Origin: Paracoccaceae bacterium
GTDB taxonomy: Bacteria > Pseudomonadota > Alphaproteobacteria > Rhodobacterales > Rhodobacteraceae
Direction: 5' to 3'
DNA: 64,000 nt
Assembly: GCA_014872875.1 (NCBI GenBank)
Contig: WKFI01000005.1
Location: 186,001-250,000, forward strand
Part shown: piece by piece, positions 9,330 through 18,516 of the stretch
Layout: each line of letters begins with the position of its first letter
Position numbering within the stretch: position 1 is the stretch's first letter
The notes under the pieces: model-generated
The model's database searches: none
What the model saw: only the letters and a program-made list of their open reading frames with translations
Told to the model about the DNA's origin: nothing
Translations under genes and position numbers: made by a program

Positions 9330-10304
9330 TCAATGGCGTTCCTCTGACTTGCCCGTGAACATCGATACAATCGGCTCGATTACTTTGGTCGCGAGCGGGA
9401 TCAGAAGAAATCCCAAGGCCAATCCAAATACCCCGTCCATGCCTGCCTTGGCGAACCATTCGACAAATCCGGTCCATCCTGCAGGCGCTCCTTGACCAAC
9501 AGCATGGGCCCAATCGTGAATGTGGTGACCCAACCAGCCATAGCCCAGTTCCTCCAACCCGTGGATAATGATCGACCCACCAACCCAAAGCATAGCCGCC
9601 GTGCCAATGATGGTCAGCAGCTTCATGAAGCCCGGCATCGCACGAACCAACCCACGACCCAAGGCCCGTGTCAGGGCCAAGCGTCCATTCTGCGCCACGA
9701 ACAGACCCACATCGTCTGCCTTCACGATCAAGGCGACTGAACCGTAGACTGCTACGGTGATACCGATCGCGACGAGTGCCAGCGTTGCAGCCTCCATCCA
9801 GATATTGCTTTCCGGAATGGCGGCCAAGGCGATTGTCATGATCTCGGCTGACAGGATGAAGTCCGTTTTGATCGCTCCCGCGGCCTTTTTTTCTTCCAGA
9901 TGTGTGGGATCGCCGGGTTCATCTTCTTTGAAGACATGATGCGTGTCGTGTGGCGCCAGCAGATGATAAATCTTCTCGGCCCCTTCAAAACACAGGTAAG
10001 CCCCGCCCAACATCAGCAGCGGCGCAATCAGCCAAGGCGCGAACTCTGCCAGCAACAAACCAGCTGGTAAAAGAAACAACAATTTGTTTCGAAACGACCC
10101 TTTGGCGATCTTCCAGATGATCGGCAATTCCCGCTTGGGCGCAAACCCATGCACGTATTTTGGTGTCACTGCGGCATCGTCGATAACCGCCCCTGCCGCT
10201 TTGCTGCCTGCCTTGACGGCCTGTGCCGCCACATCGTCGATCGACGCCGCGGCCACTTTGGCAATGCCTGCCACATCATCCAGCAAGGCCAGCAAACCAC
10301 TCAT
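9330..10304 (-). CDS. DUF808 (YedI family) integral membrane protein
   Basis: 324 residues. The N-terminus MSGLLALLDDVAGIAKVAAASIDD is the hallmark of DUF808, and YVHGFAPKRELPII follows. After that come about eight hydrophobic segments, from about residue 75 to the C-terminus, one ending in PLATKVIEPI. The function of the family is unknown. The start at 10304 matches that N-terminus; the frame runs open to 10538 but those 78 extra residues look non-coding and overlap the gap regulatory region. Transcribed divergently from gap. Confidence 0.88.
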   Translation of the reverse strand: MSGLLALLDDVAGIAKVAAASIDDVAAQAVKAGSKAAGAVIDDAAVTPKYVHGFAPKRELPIIWKIAKGSFRNKLLFLLPAGLLLAEFAPWLIAPLLMLGGAYLCFEGAEKIYHLLAPHDTHHVFKEDEPGDPTHLEEKKAAGAIKTDFILSAEIMTIALAAIPESNIWMEAATLALVAIGITVAVYGSVALIVKADDVGLFVAQNGRLALTRALGRGLVRAMPGFMKLLTIIGTAAMLWVGGSIIIHGLEELGYGWLGHHIHDWAHAVGQGAPAGWTGFVEWFAKAGMDGVFGLALGFLLIPLATKVIEPIVSMFTGKSEERH

Positions 10305-10426
10305 GTCACGCGCTCCAAATTTCTTGAACTGTTCTCTGGCGCAGACTAACTGATCGCGTCCAAGGAACAAGGCGATTGCACATTCGACAATGCTGCGTGC
10401 AACAGCAGACAGTCCTGCCCGACCCC

Positions 10427-10459
10427 TGTTAGCGCTACCGTTCACTTTTTGCGCTAACA
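10427..10459. promoter_or_regulatory. Two CceR-like LacI-family operators upstream of gap
   Basis: TGTTAGCGCTACCG (10427-10440) and TTTTTGCGCTAACA (10446-10459) each match 12 of 14 positions of the palindrome TGTTAGCGCTAACA, which I recall as the motif of the alphaproteobacterial carbon regulator CceR/AkgR. The centres are 19 bp apart, about two helical turns. The sites lie about 90-120 bp upstream of the gap start and also upstream of the divergent DUF808 gene. Confidence 0.6.
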
Positions 10460-10549
10460 GACCACTATTGTGACGTTTTTCCCCCTTTAGGTAACATGGC
10501 GCCGGGTCTATAGGACGGCCAAAGATTAGCTCGTTCAAGGACCAAGCAC

Positions 10550-11551
10550 ATGACCATCAAAGTCGGGATCAACGGTTTTGGCCGCATCGGCCGCTGCACC
10601 CTGTCGCATATCGCTGCCTCGGGCCGCGACGATATCGAGGTGATCAAGGTCAACGCAACCGGACCGCTGGACACCGCCGCGCACCTGATCAAATACGACA
10701 GCGTGCATGGCCGTTTCCCGGGTGAAGTGACCATCGGCGACGGCACCATGAACTTGGGCCGCGGCGACATGCAAATGTTCTCGACCTACGATCTGAACGA
10801 ACTGGATTGGGATGGCTGCGACGTCGTTCTGGAATGCACCGGCAAGTTCAACGACGGCACCAAGGCCAATGTGCACCTGGAACGTGGCGCCAAGAAAGTC
10901 CTGCTGTCGGCCCCCGGCAAGAACGTGGACAAGACCATCGTGTTCGGCGTCAATGATGATCAACTGACCGCCGAAGACAAGATGATCTCGAACGGATCCT
11001 GCACCACCAACTGCCTGGCCCCGCTGGCCAAGGTGCTGGACGAAGCGTTCGGCATCGAGCACGGCATCATGACCACGATCCACGCCTATACCGGTGACCA
11101 GCCGACCTTGGACCGCCGCCACAAGGATCTGTACCGCGCCCGCGCCGCAGCCATGTCGATGATCCCGACCTCGACCGGTGCTGCGAAAGCGCTGGGTGAG
11201 GTTCTGCCGAACCTGAAAGGCCGTCTGGACGGCTCTGCCATCCGCGTACCGACCCCGAATGTCTCGGCCGTTGACCTGACCTTCCGCGCCGGCAAGGACG
11301 TGACCGCGGACCAGATCAACGCCGCTGTCAAGGAAGCAGCCGAAGGCCCGATGAAGGGCGTTCTGGGATATGAGCCCGCGCCGCTGGTCTCGACAGACTT
11401 CAACCACACCCCTGAAAGCTCGATCTTTGCTCCGGAACAGACCCGTGTCGTCGAAGACCGCATGGTCCGCGTTCTGGCCTGGTACGACAATGAATGGGGC
11501 TTCTCGGTCCGCATGGCCGACGTGGCCGTGGCCATGGGCAAACTGGGTTAA
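10550..11551 (+). CDS. gap: Glyceraldehyde-3-phosphate dehydrogenase, type I
   Basis: 333 residues; interconverts glyceraldehyde-3-phosphate and 1,3-bisphosphoglycerate. The Rossmann motif INGFGRIGR is at residues 6-14, the catalytic Cys151 in NGSCTTNC and the base His178 in TTIHAYTGD. The C-terminal WYDNEWGFS is also present. The residue region that normally carries the NAD-selecting Asp reads VNATGP, so cofactor preference may not be strictly NAD. The start at 10550 follows an AAGGA site. Two CceR-like operators upstream suggest control by carbon flux. An intrinsic terminator follows. Confidence 0.96.
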   Translation: MTIKVGINGFGRIGRCTLSHIAASGRDDIEVIKVNATGPLDTAAHLIKYDSVHGRFPGEVTIGDGTMNLGRGDMQMFSTYDLNELDWDGCDVVLECTGKFNDGTKANVHLERGAKKVLLSAPGKNVDKTIVFGVNDDQLTAEDKMISNGSCTTNCLAPLAKVLDEAFGIEHGIMTTIHAYTGDQPTLDRRHKDLYRARAAAMSMIPTSTGAAKALGEVLPNLKGRLDGSAIRVPTPNVSAVDLTFRAGKDVTADQINAAVKEAAEGPMKGVLGYEPAPLVSTDFNHTPESSIFAPEQTRVVEDRMVRVLAWYDNEWGFSVRMADVAVAMGKLG

Positions 11552-11575
11552 GCCTTTTTCAGCCCCTTGAGATGC

Positions 11576-11614
11576 AACGCCCGGTCAGGCATATCTGACC
11601 GGGCGTTTTCTTTT
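11576..11614 (+). terminator. Intrinsic terminator of gap
   Basis: Perfect 13-bp stem beginning AACGCCCGG and closing CCGGGCGTT, 6-base loop, followed by TTCTTTT. It separates gap from the small membrane-protein frame downstream. Confidence 0.9.
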
Positions 11615-11634
11615 GCAATCAATGGGGATACCGG

Positions 11635-11778
11635 ATGACAAATACCATCGCAGCCTGGCTGGGCGGTCTCATCCTGGTTTTATTGATTGGCGACCTGGTG
11701 CTGTACGGAAGCGAACACATCGTGTTCCTGGGCAAGAAGCTCTATGAGCTTATCGAATGGTTGGCCTTCTGGCGCTGA
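11635..11778 (+). CDS. Small single-pass membrane protein downstream of gap
   Basis: An ATG frame of 47 codons, below the usual size cut-off. It encodes MTNTIAAWLGGLILVLLIGD, one hydrophobic helix at about residues 5-25, then a basic/aromatic tail GKKLYELIEWLAFW. The ribosome site GGGGAT is about 9 bases upstream. It starts only 20 bases after the gap terminator, so it needs terminator read-through or its own start. No named family was recognised. The composition (one clean helix, charged flank, termination at a TGA) looks like a real small protein. Confidence 0.6.
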   Translation: MTNTIAAWLGGLILVLLIGDLVLYGSEHIVFLGKKLYELIEWLAFWR

Positions 11779-11832
11779 GCTCAGCACAAAGACGCACTTG
11801 TTTTCCTACCAGAGCCAGCACCAAATCTGGGA

Positions 11833-13107
11833 TCAGAGCGCGTCGAACTGAGCCTTTTGCTTGTCCGTCCACAGAACCGTGATGGAAAATCCGCTCTCGG
11901 TCTGCTCTTCGGCTTCAACAACGTCCTGCTGAAACAACCAGGCCCGGCGTTTGCCATCAGCAAAACTCAGCTCCAGAATCTCCTCCCGGCGAGCGCCCTG
12001 AAGATGCGTAGCGATGTTTGCCAACAGGCCGTCCAGCCCCTCACCCGTAAGCGCTGAAATAGCGTGAATACGTTCTTCTCGCTTGGCCCGGGCACGGCAG
12101 GCCTCTGCTTCCTCCGCCCCCAGACGATCCAGCTTGTTCCAGACCTCCAGCTGCGGGCGTTCTTCGTCCACCCCCAGCGAGGCCAGAATGGTTTCCACGT
12201 CCTTGGCCTGTTCATCGGTCTCGGCATGGGAAATATCGCGCACATGCAGGATCAGGTCGGCGGCCAGAACTTCCTCAAGGGTCGCACGAAACGCCGCCAC
12301 CAGTTCCGTCGGCAGGTCCGAAATGAACCCAACTGTGTCTGACAGTATTACTTCGGGACCGTCCGGCAACTGCACACGGCGCATGGTCGGATCCAGCGTT
12401 GCGAACAGCATATCCTTGGCCATCACCTCTGCCCCGGTCAAACGATTGAACAGGGTCGATTTTCCGGCGTTGGTATAACCGACCAAAGCCACGATCGGAT
12501 ACGGCACTTTGGCCCGAGCAGCGCGGTGCAGGGTACGGGTCTTGACCACCTTGTCCAACTGGCGGCGCAGCCGGACCAGCTGCTCGTCGATTGCGCGGCG
12601 GTCTGCCTCGATCTGGGTTTCACCCGGTCCACCGACAAAGCCCAATCCCCCCCGCTGGCGTTCCAAGTGCGTCCAGGCACGTACCAAACGTGTCCGTTGA
12701 TACGACAGTGCTGCCATCTCGACCTGCAGGACACCTTCTCGGGTGCGCGCGCGGTCACTGAAGATTTCCAGGATCAACCCGGTTCGGTCCAGAATCTTCA
12801 CCTTCCACGCTTTTTCCAGATTGCGCTGTTGCACCGGAGAGACCGGCCCGTCGATCAGGACCAGCTCAACCTCATTGCCCTTGAAGATCTCGCCCAGTTC
12901 TTCGATCTTTCCGGATCCGAACAACATACCGGGATGGGCTCGTGGCAGGCGAACCACCGTCGATCCGACCACGTCCAGATCGGGAAGCGCCGCGGCCAAT
13001 GAAACCCCTTCCTCAAGGGCGGCATCGGCATCACGGCGGTTATCGTCGTTGCGAATATCCGGATACAGGACCCAGGCCCGGGTCCGTACCCTGTCGTGCT
13101 CCATCAA
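11833..13107 (-). CDS. hflX: GTPase HflX, ribosome-associated
   Basis: 424 residues. HflX binds 50S subunits and splits or rescues stalled ribosomes. The N-terminal HflX domain ([38 protein letters not shown]) leads through the coiled linker ([19 protein letters not shown]) to the GTPase domain. G1 is [10 protein letters not shown]3 is DTVGFI and G4 is NKLD. The start codon overlaps the hfq stop (ATGA), the classical hfq-hflX coupling. No clear terminator follows. Confidence 0.96.
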   Translation of the reverse strand: MMEHDRVRTRAWVLYPDIRNDDNRRDADAALEEGVSLAAALPDLDVVGSTVVRLPRAHPGMLFGSGKIEELGEIFKGNEVELVLIDGPVSPVQQRNLEKAWKVKILDRTGLILEIFSDRARTREGVLQVEMAALSYQRTRLVRAWTHLERQRGGLGFVGGPGETQIEADRRAIDEQLVRLRRQLDKVVKTRTLHRAARAKVPYPIVALVGYTNAGKSTLFNRLTGAEVMAKDMLFATLDPTMRRVQLPDGPEVILSDTVGFISDLPTELVAAFRATLEEVLAADLILHVRDISHAETDEQAKDVETILASLGVDEERPQLEVWNKLDRLGAEEAEACRARAKREERIHAISALTGEGLDGLLANIATHLQGARREEILELSFADGKRRAWLFQQDVVEAEEQTESGFSITVLWTDKQKAQFDAL

Positions 13108-13343
13108 GAGGCGTCTTCACCTTCGTAAAGGCTGATCGGTTGTGCCGGCATGATGGTCGAAATTGCATGTTTGTAGACCAGCTGCGACTGTCCGTCGCGG
13201 CGCAGCAGGACGCAGAAGTTGTCGAACCAGGTGATCACACCCTGCAACTTTACGCCATTGATCAGGAAAATGGTGACCGGGACTTTGGTTTTTCTCACGT
13301 GATTCAGGAAGGCATCCTGAAGATTCTGTCTGTCCGAAGCCAT
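13104..13343 (-). CDS. hfq: RNA chaperone Hfq
   Basis: 79 residues. Sm1 motif [28 protein letters not shown] and Sm2 motif YKHAISTI are present. Hfq forms a hexamer that anneals small RNAs to mRNAs. Like many alphaproteobacterial versions it has almost no acidic C-terminal tail beyond Sm2 ([14 protein letters not shown]). Gln8 and the Phe/Tyr ring residues of the proximal RNA site are recognisable. It overlaps hflX by four bases and is preceded by 134 bp before trkH on the same strand. Confidence 0.97.
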   Translation of the reverse strand: MASDRQNLQDAFLNHVRKTKVPVTIFLINGVKLQGVITWFDNFCVLLRRDGQSQLVYKHAISTIMPAQPISLYEGEDAS

Positions 13344-13477
13344 GTTTTGCTATCTCGCCTTTGTTCTTGCTATGCGCTGCGGATCTCCGCGCCCCTTCGA
13401 ACCCCGAGTATGGAGTCTGATTCAGGGAGTTTCCACCCGAAAAAACATTTCAAAGAAGTTGTGTTTCAAAATTAACC

Positions 13478-15013
13478 TCAACGACGCCACAAGTTTGGCG
13501 TCATAAGCGCGATCAATGCAAGCGTTTCCAGGCGCCCCAACATCATCGCAAAACACAGCACTGCCTTCGAGGCAGCAGGTAGCGACGCCAGATGAATTGG
13601 CGTTTCAGCAGCCACGTCGATCAAGGGGCCTGTTGTGGACAATGTCGCAATGGTCAGCACCAGCGCTTCTTCGAAATCCGAGCCCAACGCCGCCAAAGCC
13701 ACGCTGATCACCGCCAGCGACACCGCAAACAACATAAAAAACACCCAGGCGATAAACGCGCCATTTCGCTGAATGCGACGACTGCCTCCAGTTTCGCTGC
13801 TGACCGAAGACGGATGCACCAGGCGTTCCATTTCGCGCAGCCCGTTCAGGTAGAGCGCATAGACACGAAGCAGCTTGACCCCGCCCGCTGTCGTCGCAAC
13901 GCCGCCGCCGATCACTGCCAGACCCAACAGAATCATGCCGGGTGTGCCCAGCCCCGACCATTGCTGCGACTGCCCCCAATCCGCACTTTCAAATCCGGTG
14001 GTGGACAAGAAAGACATGACGGTGAACATGGCGCCCCAGAACGCCCGAAGCGCCTGCGCAGGATCTTCGCCGGCATTCACATCCAACGCTGCCAGCCAAT
14101 GCCGCAAGAACAGTAGGACCGGGATCCCAACAACCAGAAGCACGCCGATACGAAACTCAGGGTCTTTGTCCAATCGCGTCTGGCCAGACGTCGCCGTATC
14201 ACTGGAAAAGGTCAGCCGGGACAACGCGAAGAACATGAACAGGAACAACACGGCCTCCCCGGCAAACCCTGCTTCGGCATTTGCAATCCCGCCGACAGGA
14301 GAGATCCCCGAGGTCGCCATCACCGACATCGCATGACACAACCCGACCAGCGAACTTTCACCCCCCATGACCAGCAGCACCCAGACGGCCACGGTCAAAC
14401 CGGTATAGATCGGCGCAAGGGTCATGATGACCTGTAGAAGTCTCTTTCGCGGGTCAGCCTTCTCGCTCAGCATTGGGGCGGCCGCAGCCCGGCCGGGTTC
14501 GCCGCGCGCGGTAATCTCGAACCCGCCCAGCGACAAAGGCGCCAGGATCGCCGAAGCAGCCACCCACATGAACAGTCCCCCCATCCATCCAACCTGCGCC
14601 CGCCACAGATGCAGAGGTTCGGACAGGCGTCCCGGGTCGTCGAACAGATCCGCCCCCGTCGTCGTGACCGCACTGACCATGTCGAAATAGGCATTCAAAA
14701 AACTGGTTGTTTCCAGCGCATCATGAAACGGAACCGCCAGGAACACTGGCAAAACGGCAAAAGTGGCCGCCATGGTCAGCAATTGCCCCAACAGCCCATA
14801 ACGCGGCGTTCGGTTGGCCTGGGCCAGGCCGATCATCGCCACACAGGTCATCCCCAGAATGCCGGAATAGAAAAAACTCCGAGACGCGTCATGATTGTCC
14901 AACGCCAGCGCATAGGCTGCGGGAACCCACATTGATAGGGACACCACGCCCCAAATCACAAGGAAAAGAGGCATGCGCCTCAACACCCCGATATGCTGCG
15001 CGTCGCGCTTCAT
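13478..15013 (-). CDS. trkH: TrkH-type potassium uptake channel subunit
   Basis: 511 residues with about ten membrane segments and four P-loop-like selectivity regions of the KtrB/TrkH superfamily (SAVTTTGADLF, MSVMATSGISPVGG, SFLSTTGFESAD, IATLSTTGPLIDV). Each carries the central Gly of a pore loop. It conducts K+ across the inner membrane, gated by TrkA. It is separated from trkA by 2 bp on the same strand, so the two subunits are co-transcribed. Confidence 0.93.
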   Translation of the reverse strand: MKRDAQHIGVLRRMPLFLVIWGVVSLSMWVPAAYALALDNHDASRSFFYSGILGMTCVAMIGLAQANRTPRYGLLGQLLTMAATFAVLPVFLAVPFHDALETTSFLNAYFDMVSAVTTTGADLFDDPGRLSEPLHLWRAQVGWMGGLFMWVAASAILAPLSLGGFEITARGEPGRAAAAPMLSEKADPRKRLLQVIMTLAPIYTGLTVAVWVLLVMGGESSLVGLCHAMSVMATSGISPVGGIANAEAGFAGEAVLFLFMFFALSRLTFSSDTATSGQTRLDKDPEFRIGVLLVVGIPVLLFLRHWLAALDVNAGEDPAQALRAFWGAMFTVMSFLSTTGFESADWGQSQQWSGLGTPGMILLGLAVIGGGVATTAGGVKLLRVYALYLNGLREMERLVHPSSVSSETGGSRRIQRNGAFIAWVFFMLFAVSLAVISVALAALGSDFEEALVLTIATLSTTGPLIDVAAETPIHLASLPAASKAVLCFAMMLGRLETLALIALMTPNLWRR

Positions 15014-15015
15014 GA

Positions 15016-16392
15016 TCAGAAGAAGTCGATCGAAACCTGCATCAGCCGTTCGACCTCTGGCACGTCGTCAGCCATTGCAAAGATTGCGACCACATCGCCT
15101 TCCTCTATCCGCATCGACCCGGTGGGTCGCAAAACCTCGTCACCCTTGCGGACGGCCCCGATCAAAACGCCTTCGGGGAAATCGACATCGCGAAGAGCCT
15201 GTCCAGCCATGGGAGAGGTCGACATGACCTCGGCCTCGATCACTTCGGCTTCGGCATCGCCGATCGAGTAGACCTGCCGAACCCGGCCATGTCGAATATG
15301 GCGCAGAATGGAACTGACGGTGGTGGCGCGCGGGTTGATGTAAGCGTCGATCCCCAAAGGAGCCATCAGTGGCACGAGGGTTGGATCGTTGATCAGAGCG
15401 ATGGCCAACGGGCAGCCTTCGGCCTTGGCCCGGACAGCCGCCAGCATGTTGGTCTTGTCGTCGTCCGTGACAGCCAGCATTGCGTCCGCACGGTCGATTC
15501 CGGCCTCGCGCAGCAGCGCACTGTCCAGACCGTCACCATTCAAAACGATGGTGCGTTCCAACGCCTCTGCCGCCTTTTCGGCGCATCGCCGATCCCGTTC
15601 AATCACCTTGGCACGGACACGCGACGCGCTCTTTTCCAGGGCCGAGGCCACTTCCAGTCCGACATTTCCGCCGCCCACCAAAACCACCCGGTCCTGTTTC
15701 TTCTGGGTCTTGCCGAAGACTTCGAGTGTTCGGGTCACGTCATCGCTATGGGTAAAGATGTAGCATTCGTCTCCGACAAAAAGTTGATCACCCGGTTCAG
15801 GCGCGAACAATGTCCCGTCGCGGCGAACGCCCACAACGATGGATCGCAATGTCGAAAACAGATCCGTCAGTTGCCGGAGCGGTGTATTGACGATGGGACA
15901 GTCGTCCTGGATCGCAATACCCAGCAACTGTGCCTGCCCTTCCATGAACACTTCAGTGTCAAATGCAGCTGGCGCAGACAAACGGCGCATTGCGGCGGCT
16001 GCAACTTCCCGTTCCGGGCTGATCACTACGTCGATGGGCAGGTGATCGCGCCGGTACAAGTCAGAATAAATCGCCGTCAGATAGGATTGAGACCTGAGAC
16101 GTGCGATCTTCCGCTGGATGCCGAACACCGAATGCGCCACCTGACAGGTCACCATGTTGACCTCGTCCGAATGCGTGGCGGCAATGATCATGTCTGCATC
16201 TCGTGCACCTGCCCGATCCAGCACATCCGGGTACGAGGCGAACCCCGCGATACCCTGAACATCCAGCGACTCGGTTGCCCGGCGAACGAGATCCGAGTTG
16301 CTGTCCACAACGGTCACGTCGTTCAACTCCCCGGACAAATGTCGCGCAATCTGCCAGCCGACCTGACCCGCGCCGCAAATTATGACCTTCAT
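15016..16392 (-). CDS. trkA: Trk potassium uptake regulatory protein TrkA
   Basis: 458 residues, cytoplasmic NAD(H)-binding gate of TrkH. Two RCK modules are visible: MKVIICGAGQVGWQIARHL at the N-terminus and VVLVGGGNVGLEVASAL near residue 230. Each is followed by a TrkA-C domain. The start at 16392 gives the canonical MKVIICGAG N-terminus, with GGGGAAGC before it. The frame upstream to 16479 is not family-like. ntrX lies further upstream in the same orientation, the usual alphaproteobacterial order, but here a plus-strand lipoprotein gene interrupts it. Confidence 0.95.
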   Translation of the reverse strand: MKVIICGAGQVGWQIARHLSGELNDVTVVDSNSDLVRRATESLDVQGIAGFASYPDVLDRAGARDADMIIAATHSDEVNMVTCQVAHSVFGIQRKIARLRSQSYLTAIYSDLYRRDHLPIDVVISPEREVAAAAMRRLSAPAAFDTEVFMEGQAQLLGIAIQDDCPIVNTPLRQLTDLFSTLRSIVVGVRRDGTLFAPEPGDQLFVGDECYIFTHSDDVTRTLEVFGKTQKKQDRVVLVGGGNVGLEVASALEKSASRVRAKVIERDRRCAEKAAEALERTIVLNGDGLDSALLREAGIDRADAMLAVTDDDKTNMLAAVRAKAEGCPLAIALINDPTLVPLMAPLGIDAYINPRATTVSSILRHIRHGRVRQVYSIGDAEAEVIEAEVMSTSPMAGQALRDVDFPEGVLIGAVRKGDEVLRPTGSMRIEEGDVVAIFAMADDVPEVERLMQVSIDFF

Positions 16393-16530
16393 GCTTCCCC
16401 AGCCTTTCGGACAGCGCCTCACATCAACTTCAGTTGCGTGTGGAGAATTTTGCCAGTCCCTGAAATGACAGAAGGGCAAATACTGGTCAATTCAATTGTC
16501 ACCCTCCGATCTGGATGGCACACTGCTGTC

Positions 16531-17010
16531 ATGAATCGAAAAGCGGTTTCAAAATCAATACTTGGCGCAATGCTGCTGGTCATGTCCGGCTGTGCACCCC
16601 TGTCGATCTACTACAAACCTGGCGCTTCAGTGGCTCGCATGAACGACGATACGCTGGCCTGCCAGGTTGAAGCGCTGAAACAAGCGCCAGTCGCGAACCA
16701 GACCCGGCAGGATCCGCCGATCTACTATCCCGGCCGGCAATATTGCAATTCCAACGGGTGTTATCGCACGGCTGGGTACTGGATCCCCGGGCGTGTGTAT
16801 ACCGTTGACACCAATCTTGGACTACGCACGAAACTGGAACAGAACTGCATGGCCAAACGCGGATACGCTCCTCTGTCTTTGCCAGTTTGCCCATCAAATG
16901 TTTCAAGCAAGGTGGAACCGGGAGCCACACGCACCCTGCCCCAGATTTCTGACAACTCCTGCGCCATCAAAAACGACGATGGCACCTTCCAGATCGTGAA
17001 CCGAGGATAA
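16531..17010 (+). CDS. Predicted outer-membrane lipoprotein
   Basis: 159 residues with a lipoprotein signal: basic N-terminus MNRKAVSK, hydrophobic core, then the lipobox VMSGC with Cys near residue 20. The mature part is Cys-, Pro- and Tyr-rich with paired motifs (PPIYYPGRQYC, CYRTAGYWIPGRVYT), so disulfides are likely. No enzymatic motif is visible and I do not recognise a named family. It sits on the plus strand between the ntrX and trkA genes and has its own terminator. The ribosome site is weak. Role unknown. Confidence 0.8.
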   Translation: MNRKAVSKSILGAMLLVMSGCAPLSIYYKPGASVARMNDDTLACQVEALKQAPVANQTRQDPPIYYPGRQYCNSNGCYRTAGYWIPGRVYTVDTNLGLRTKLEQNCMAKRGYAPLSLPVCPSNVSSKVEPGATRTLPQISDNSCAIKNDDGTFQIVNRG

Positions 17011-17013
17011 GAG

Positions 17014-17049
17014 CAAACGGTTTTGCCAACGCGGCACCGTTTGTCTTTT
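17014..17049 (+). terminator. Intrinsic terminator of the lipoprotein gene
   Basis: Stem CAAACGG...CCGTTTG with inner TGCC/GGCA pairs around an AACG loop, followed by TCTTTT; 4 bases after the lipoprotein stop codon. Confidence 0.75.
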
Positions 17050-17074
17050 CAGAGAACGGTCTGGAATTCAGGAC

Positions 17075-17100
17075 CGGTTTCGGTACATCGCCCGAAACCG
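17075..17100 (-). terminator. Hairpin directly after ntrX (terminator-like, no T tract)
   Basis: Perfect 9-bp stem CGGTTTCGG / CCGAAACCG abutting the ntrX stop codon. There is no run of T on either strand, so it may mark the mRNA 3' end or act with Rho. Confidence 0.4.
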
Positions 17101-18516
17101 TTACGATGCTGTTTCAGCGGCATCTTCGTCCAGATGGGCCACACGTGCGCCGGATTTGTTTGTGGTGACGACCCCCAGCGACTTCAGCTTGCGGTGCAGC
17201 GCGCTACGCTCCATCCCAACAAAAGCCGCTGTGCGGCTGATATTGCCTCCGAACCGATTGATCTGGGTCAGCAGATATTCCCGCTCGAACGCTTCCCGCG
17301 CCTCGCGCAACGGCAAGGTGGCCAAGGCACCGGACAGAACAACCCGGTCGCTTTCGGTGGCTGGCTCTTCCTCGCTTGGCAATTCCCGCGCATCGATCGG
17401 GCCTGTGTCTTCGCCCAGGATCAACACCCGTTCGATCAAGTTCTTCAACTGCCGGACATTGCCAGGCCAGCTCATCGTCTGCATCAGCGCCACGGCTTCC
17501 TCGGACAGATCGCGCGCGGCCAATCCCTGTGTTTCATTGAACATTCCGATGAAGAACTCGGCCAGAAGCGGTATGTCCTCGCGACGATCCGACAAGGAGG
17601 GCACTGCAATCGGCACCACGTTCAGACGGTGATACAGCTCCTCACGGAAACGGTCCGCCGCTATCTCGGCCTCCAAACTACGGTTTGTCGATGAGATCAC
17701 CCGCAGGTCCACCTTGACCTTGTCCGAGCCGCCAACCCTTTGAAATTGCTGATCTACCAGAACACGCAGGATCTTGGACTGGGTGCCCAGCGGCATGTCG
17801 GCCACTTCGTCGAAATAGATGACCCCACCGTGGGCCTGCTCCAACAGCCCGGGCTCAACGCCCCGTTCTTGACTTTCCCGGCCAAACAGAACCTCTTCCA
17901 TCCGCTCTGGTTCCACACCCGCGCAATTGACGGTGACAAAAGGCGCGGCAGCCCGGTTCGAATTGGTGTGGATATAGCGCGCGGCGATTTCCTTACCGCT
18001 TCCTGCCGGGCCGGTCAGCATCACACGCCCGTTGGATTTGGTCACTTTGTCCAACTGCCCGACGAGCGTCCGGAACGCGGCTGAATTGCCGATCATGTCC
18101 GCTGCACCGGTATCCTTGCGCTTGAGTTCTACGTTTTCCCGACGCAGTCGCGACGTTTCCATCGCCCGCCGGATCACCACCATCAGCTGATCGATATTGA
18201 AGGGCTTTTCGATGAAATCATAAGCGCCTTGTTTGATCGCAGCGACCGCAATCTCGATATTACCGTGGCCTGAGATGATGACCACAGGAACTTCCGGGTG
18301 ATCCCGCTTGACCGCTTTCAGAATGTCGATGCCATCCATGTTGCTGTCTTTCAGCCAGATATCCAGGATCATCAGCGCCGGTAGTTCGGCGTCGACTTCT
18401 GACATGCATTCGTCTGAATTTCCGGCCTTTCTGGTCGTAAACCCTTCGTCTTCGAGAATATCCGAAACCAGTTCCCGAATGTCCCGTTCGTCGTCAACAA
18501 TCAGAATGTCACTCAT
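17101..18516 (-). CDS. ntrX: NtrX response regulator lacking the sigma-54 GAFTGA motif
   Basis: 471 residues. The receiver domain has the phospho-acceptor Asp52 (LDIWLKDSNMDG). The AAA+ domain has Walker A TGPAGSGKE and Walker B VIYFDEVADM. The C-terminal Fis-type helix-turn-helix reads GGNISRTAAFVGMERSALHRKLKSLG. The loop that normally carries GAFTGA reads GRESQERGVEPG, so contact with sigma-54 polymerase is unlikely. NtrY is its kinase and overlaps it by four bases. In relatives NtrYX controls respiration, envelope and nitrogen genes. Confidence 0.95.
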   Translation of the reverse strand: MSDILIVDDERDIRELVSDILEDEGFTTRKAGNSDECMSEVDAELPALMILDIWLKDSNMDGIDILKAVKRDHPEVPVVIISGHGNIEIAVAAIKQGAYDFIEKPFNIDQLMVVIRRAMETSRLRRENVELKRKDTGAADMIGNSAAFRTLVGQLDKVTKSNGRVMLTGPAGSGKEIAARYIHTNSNRAAAPFVTVNCAGVEPERMEEVLFGRESQERGVEPGLLEQAHGGVIYFDEVADMPLGTQSKILRVLVDQQFQRVGGSDKVKVDLRVISSTNRSLEAEIAADRFREELYHRLNVVPIAVPSLSDRREDIPLLAEFFIGMFNETQGLAARDLSEEAVALMQTMSWPGNVRQLKNLIERVLILGEDTGPIDARELPSEEEPATESDRVVLSGALATLPLREAREAFEREYLLTQINRFGGNISRTAAFVGMERSALHRKLKSLGVVTTNKSGARVAHLDEDAAETAS

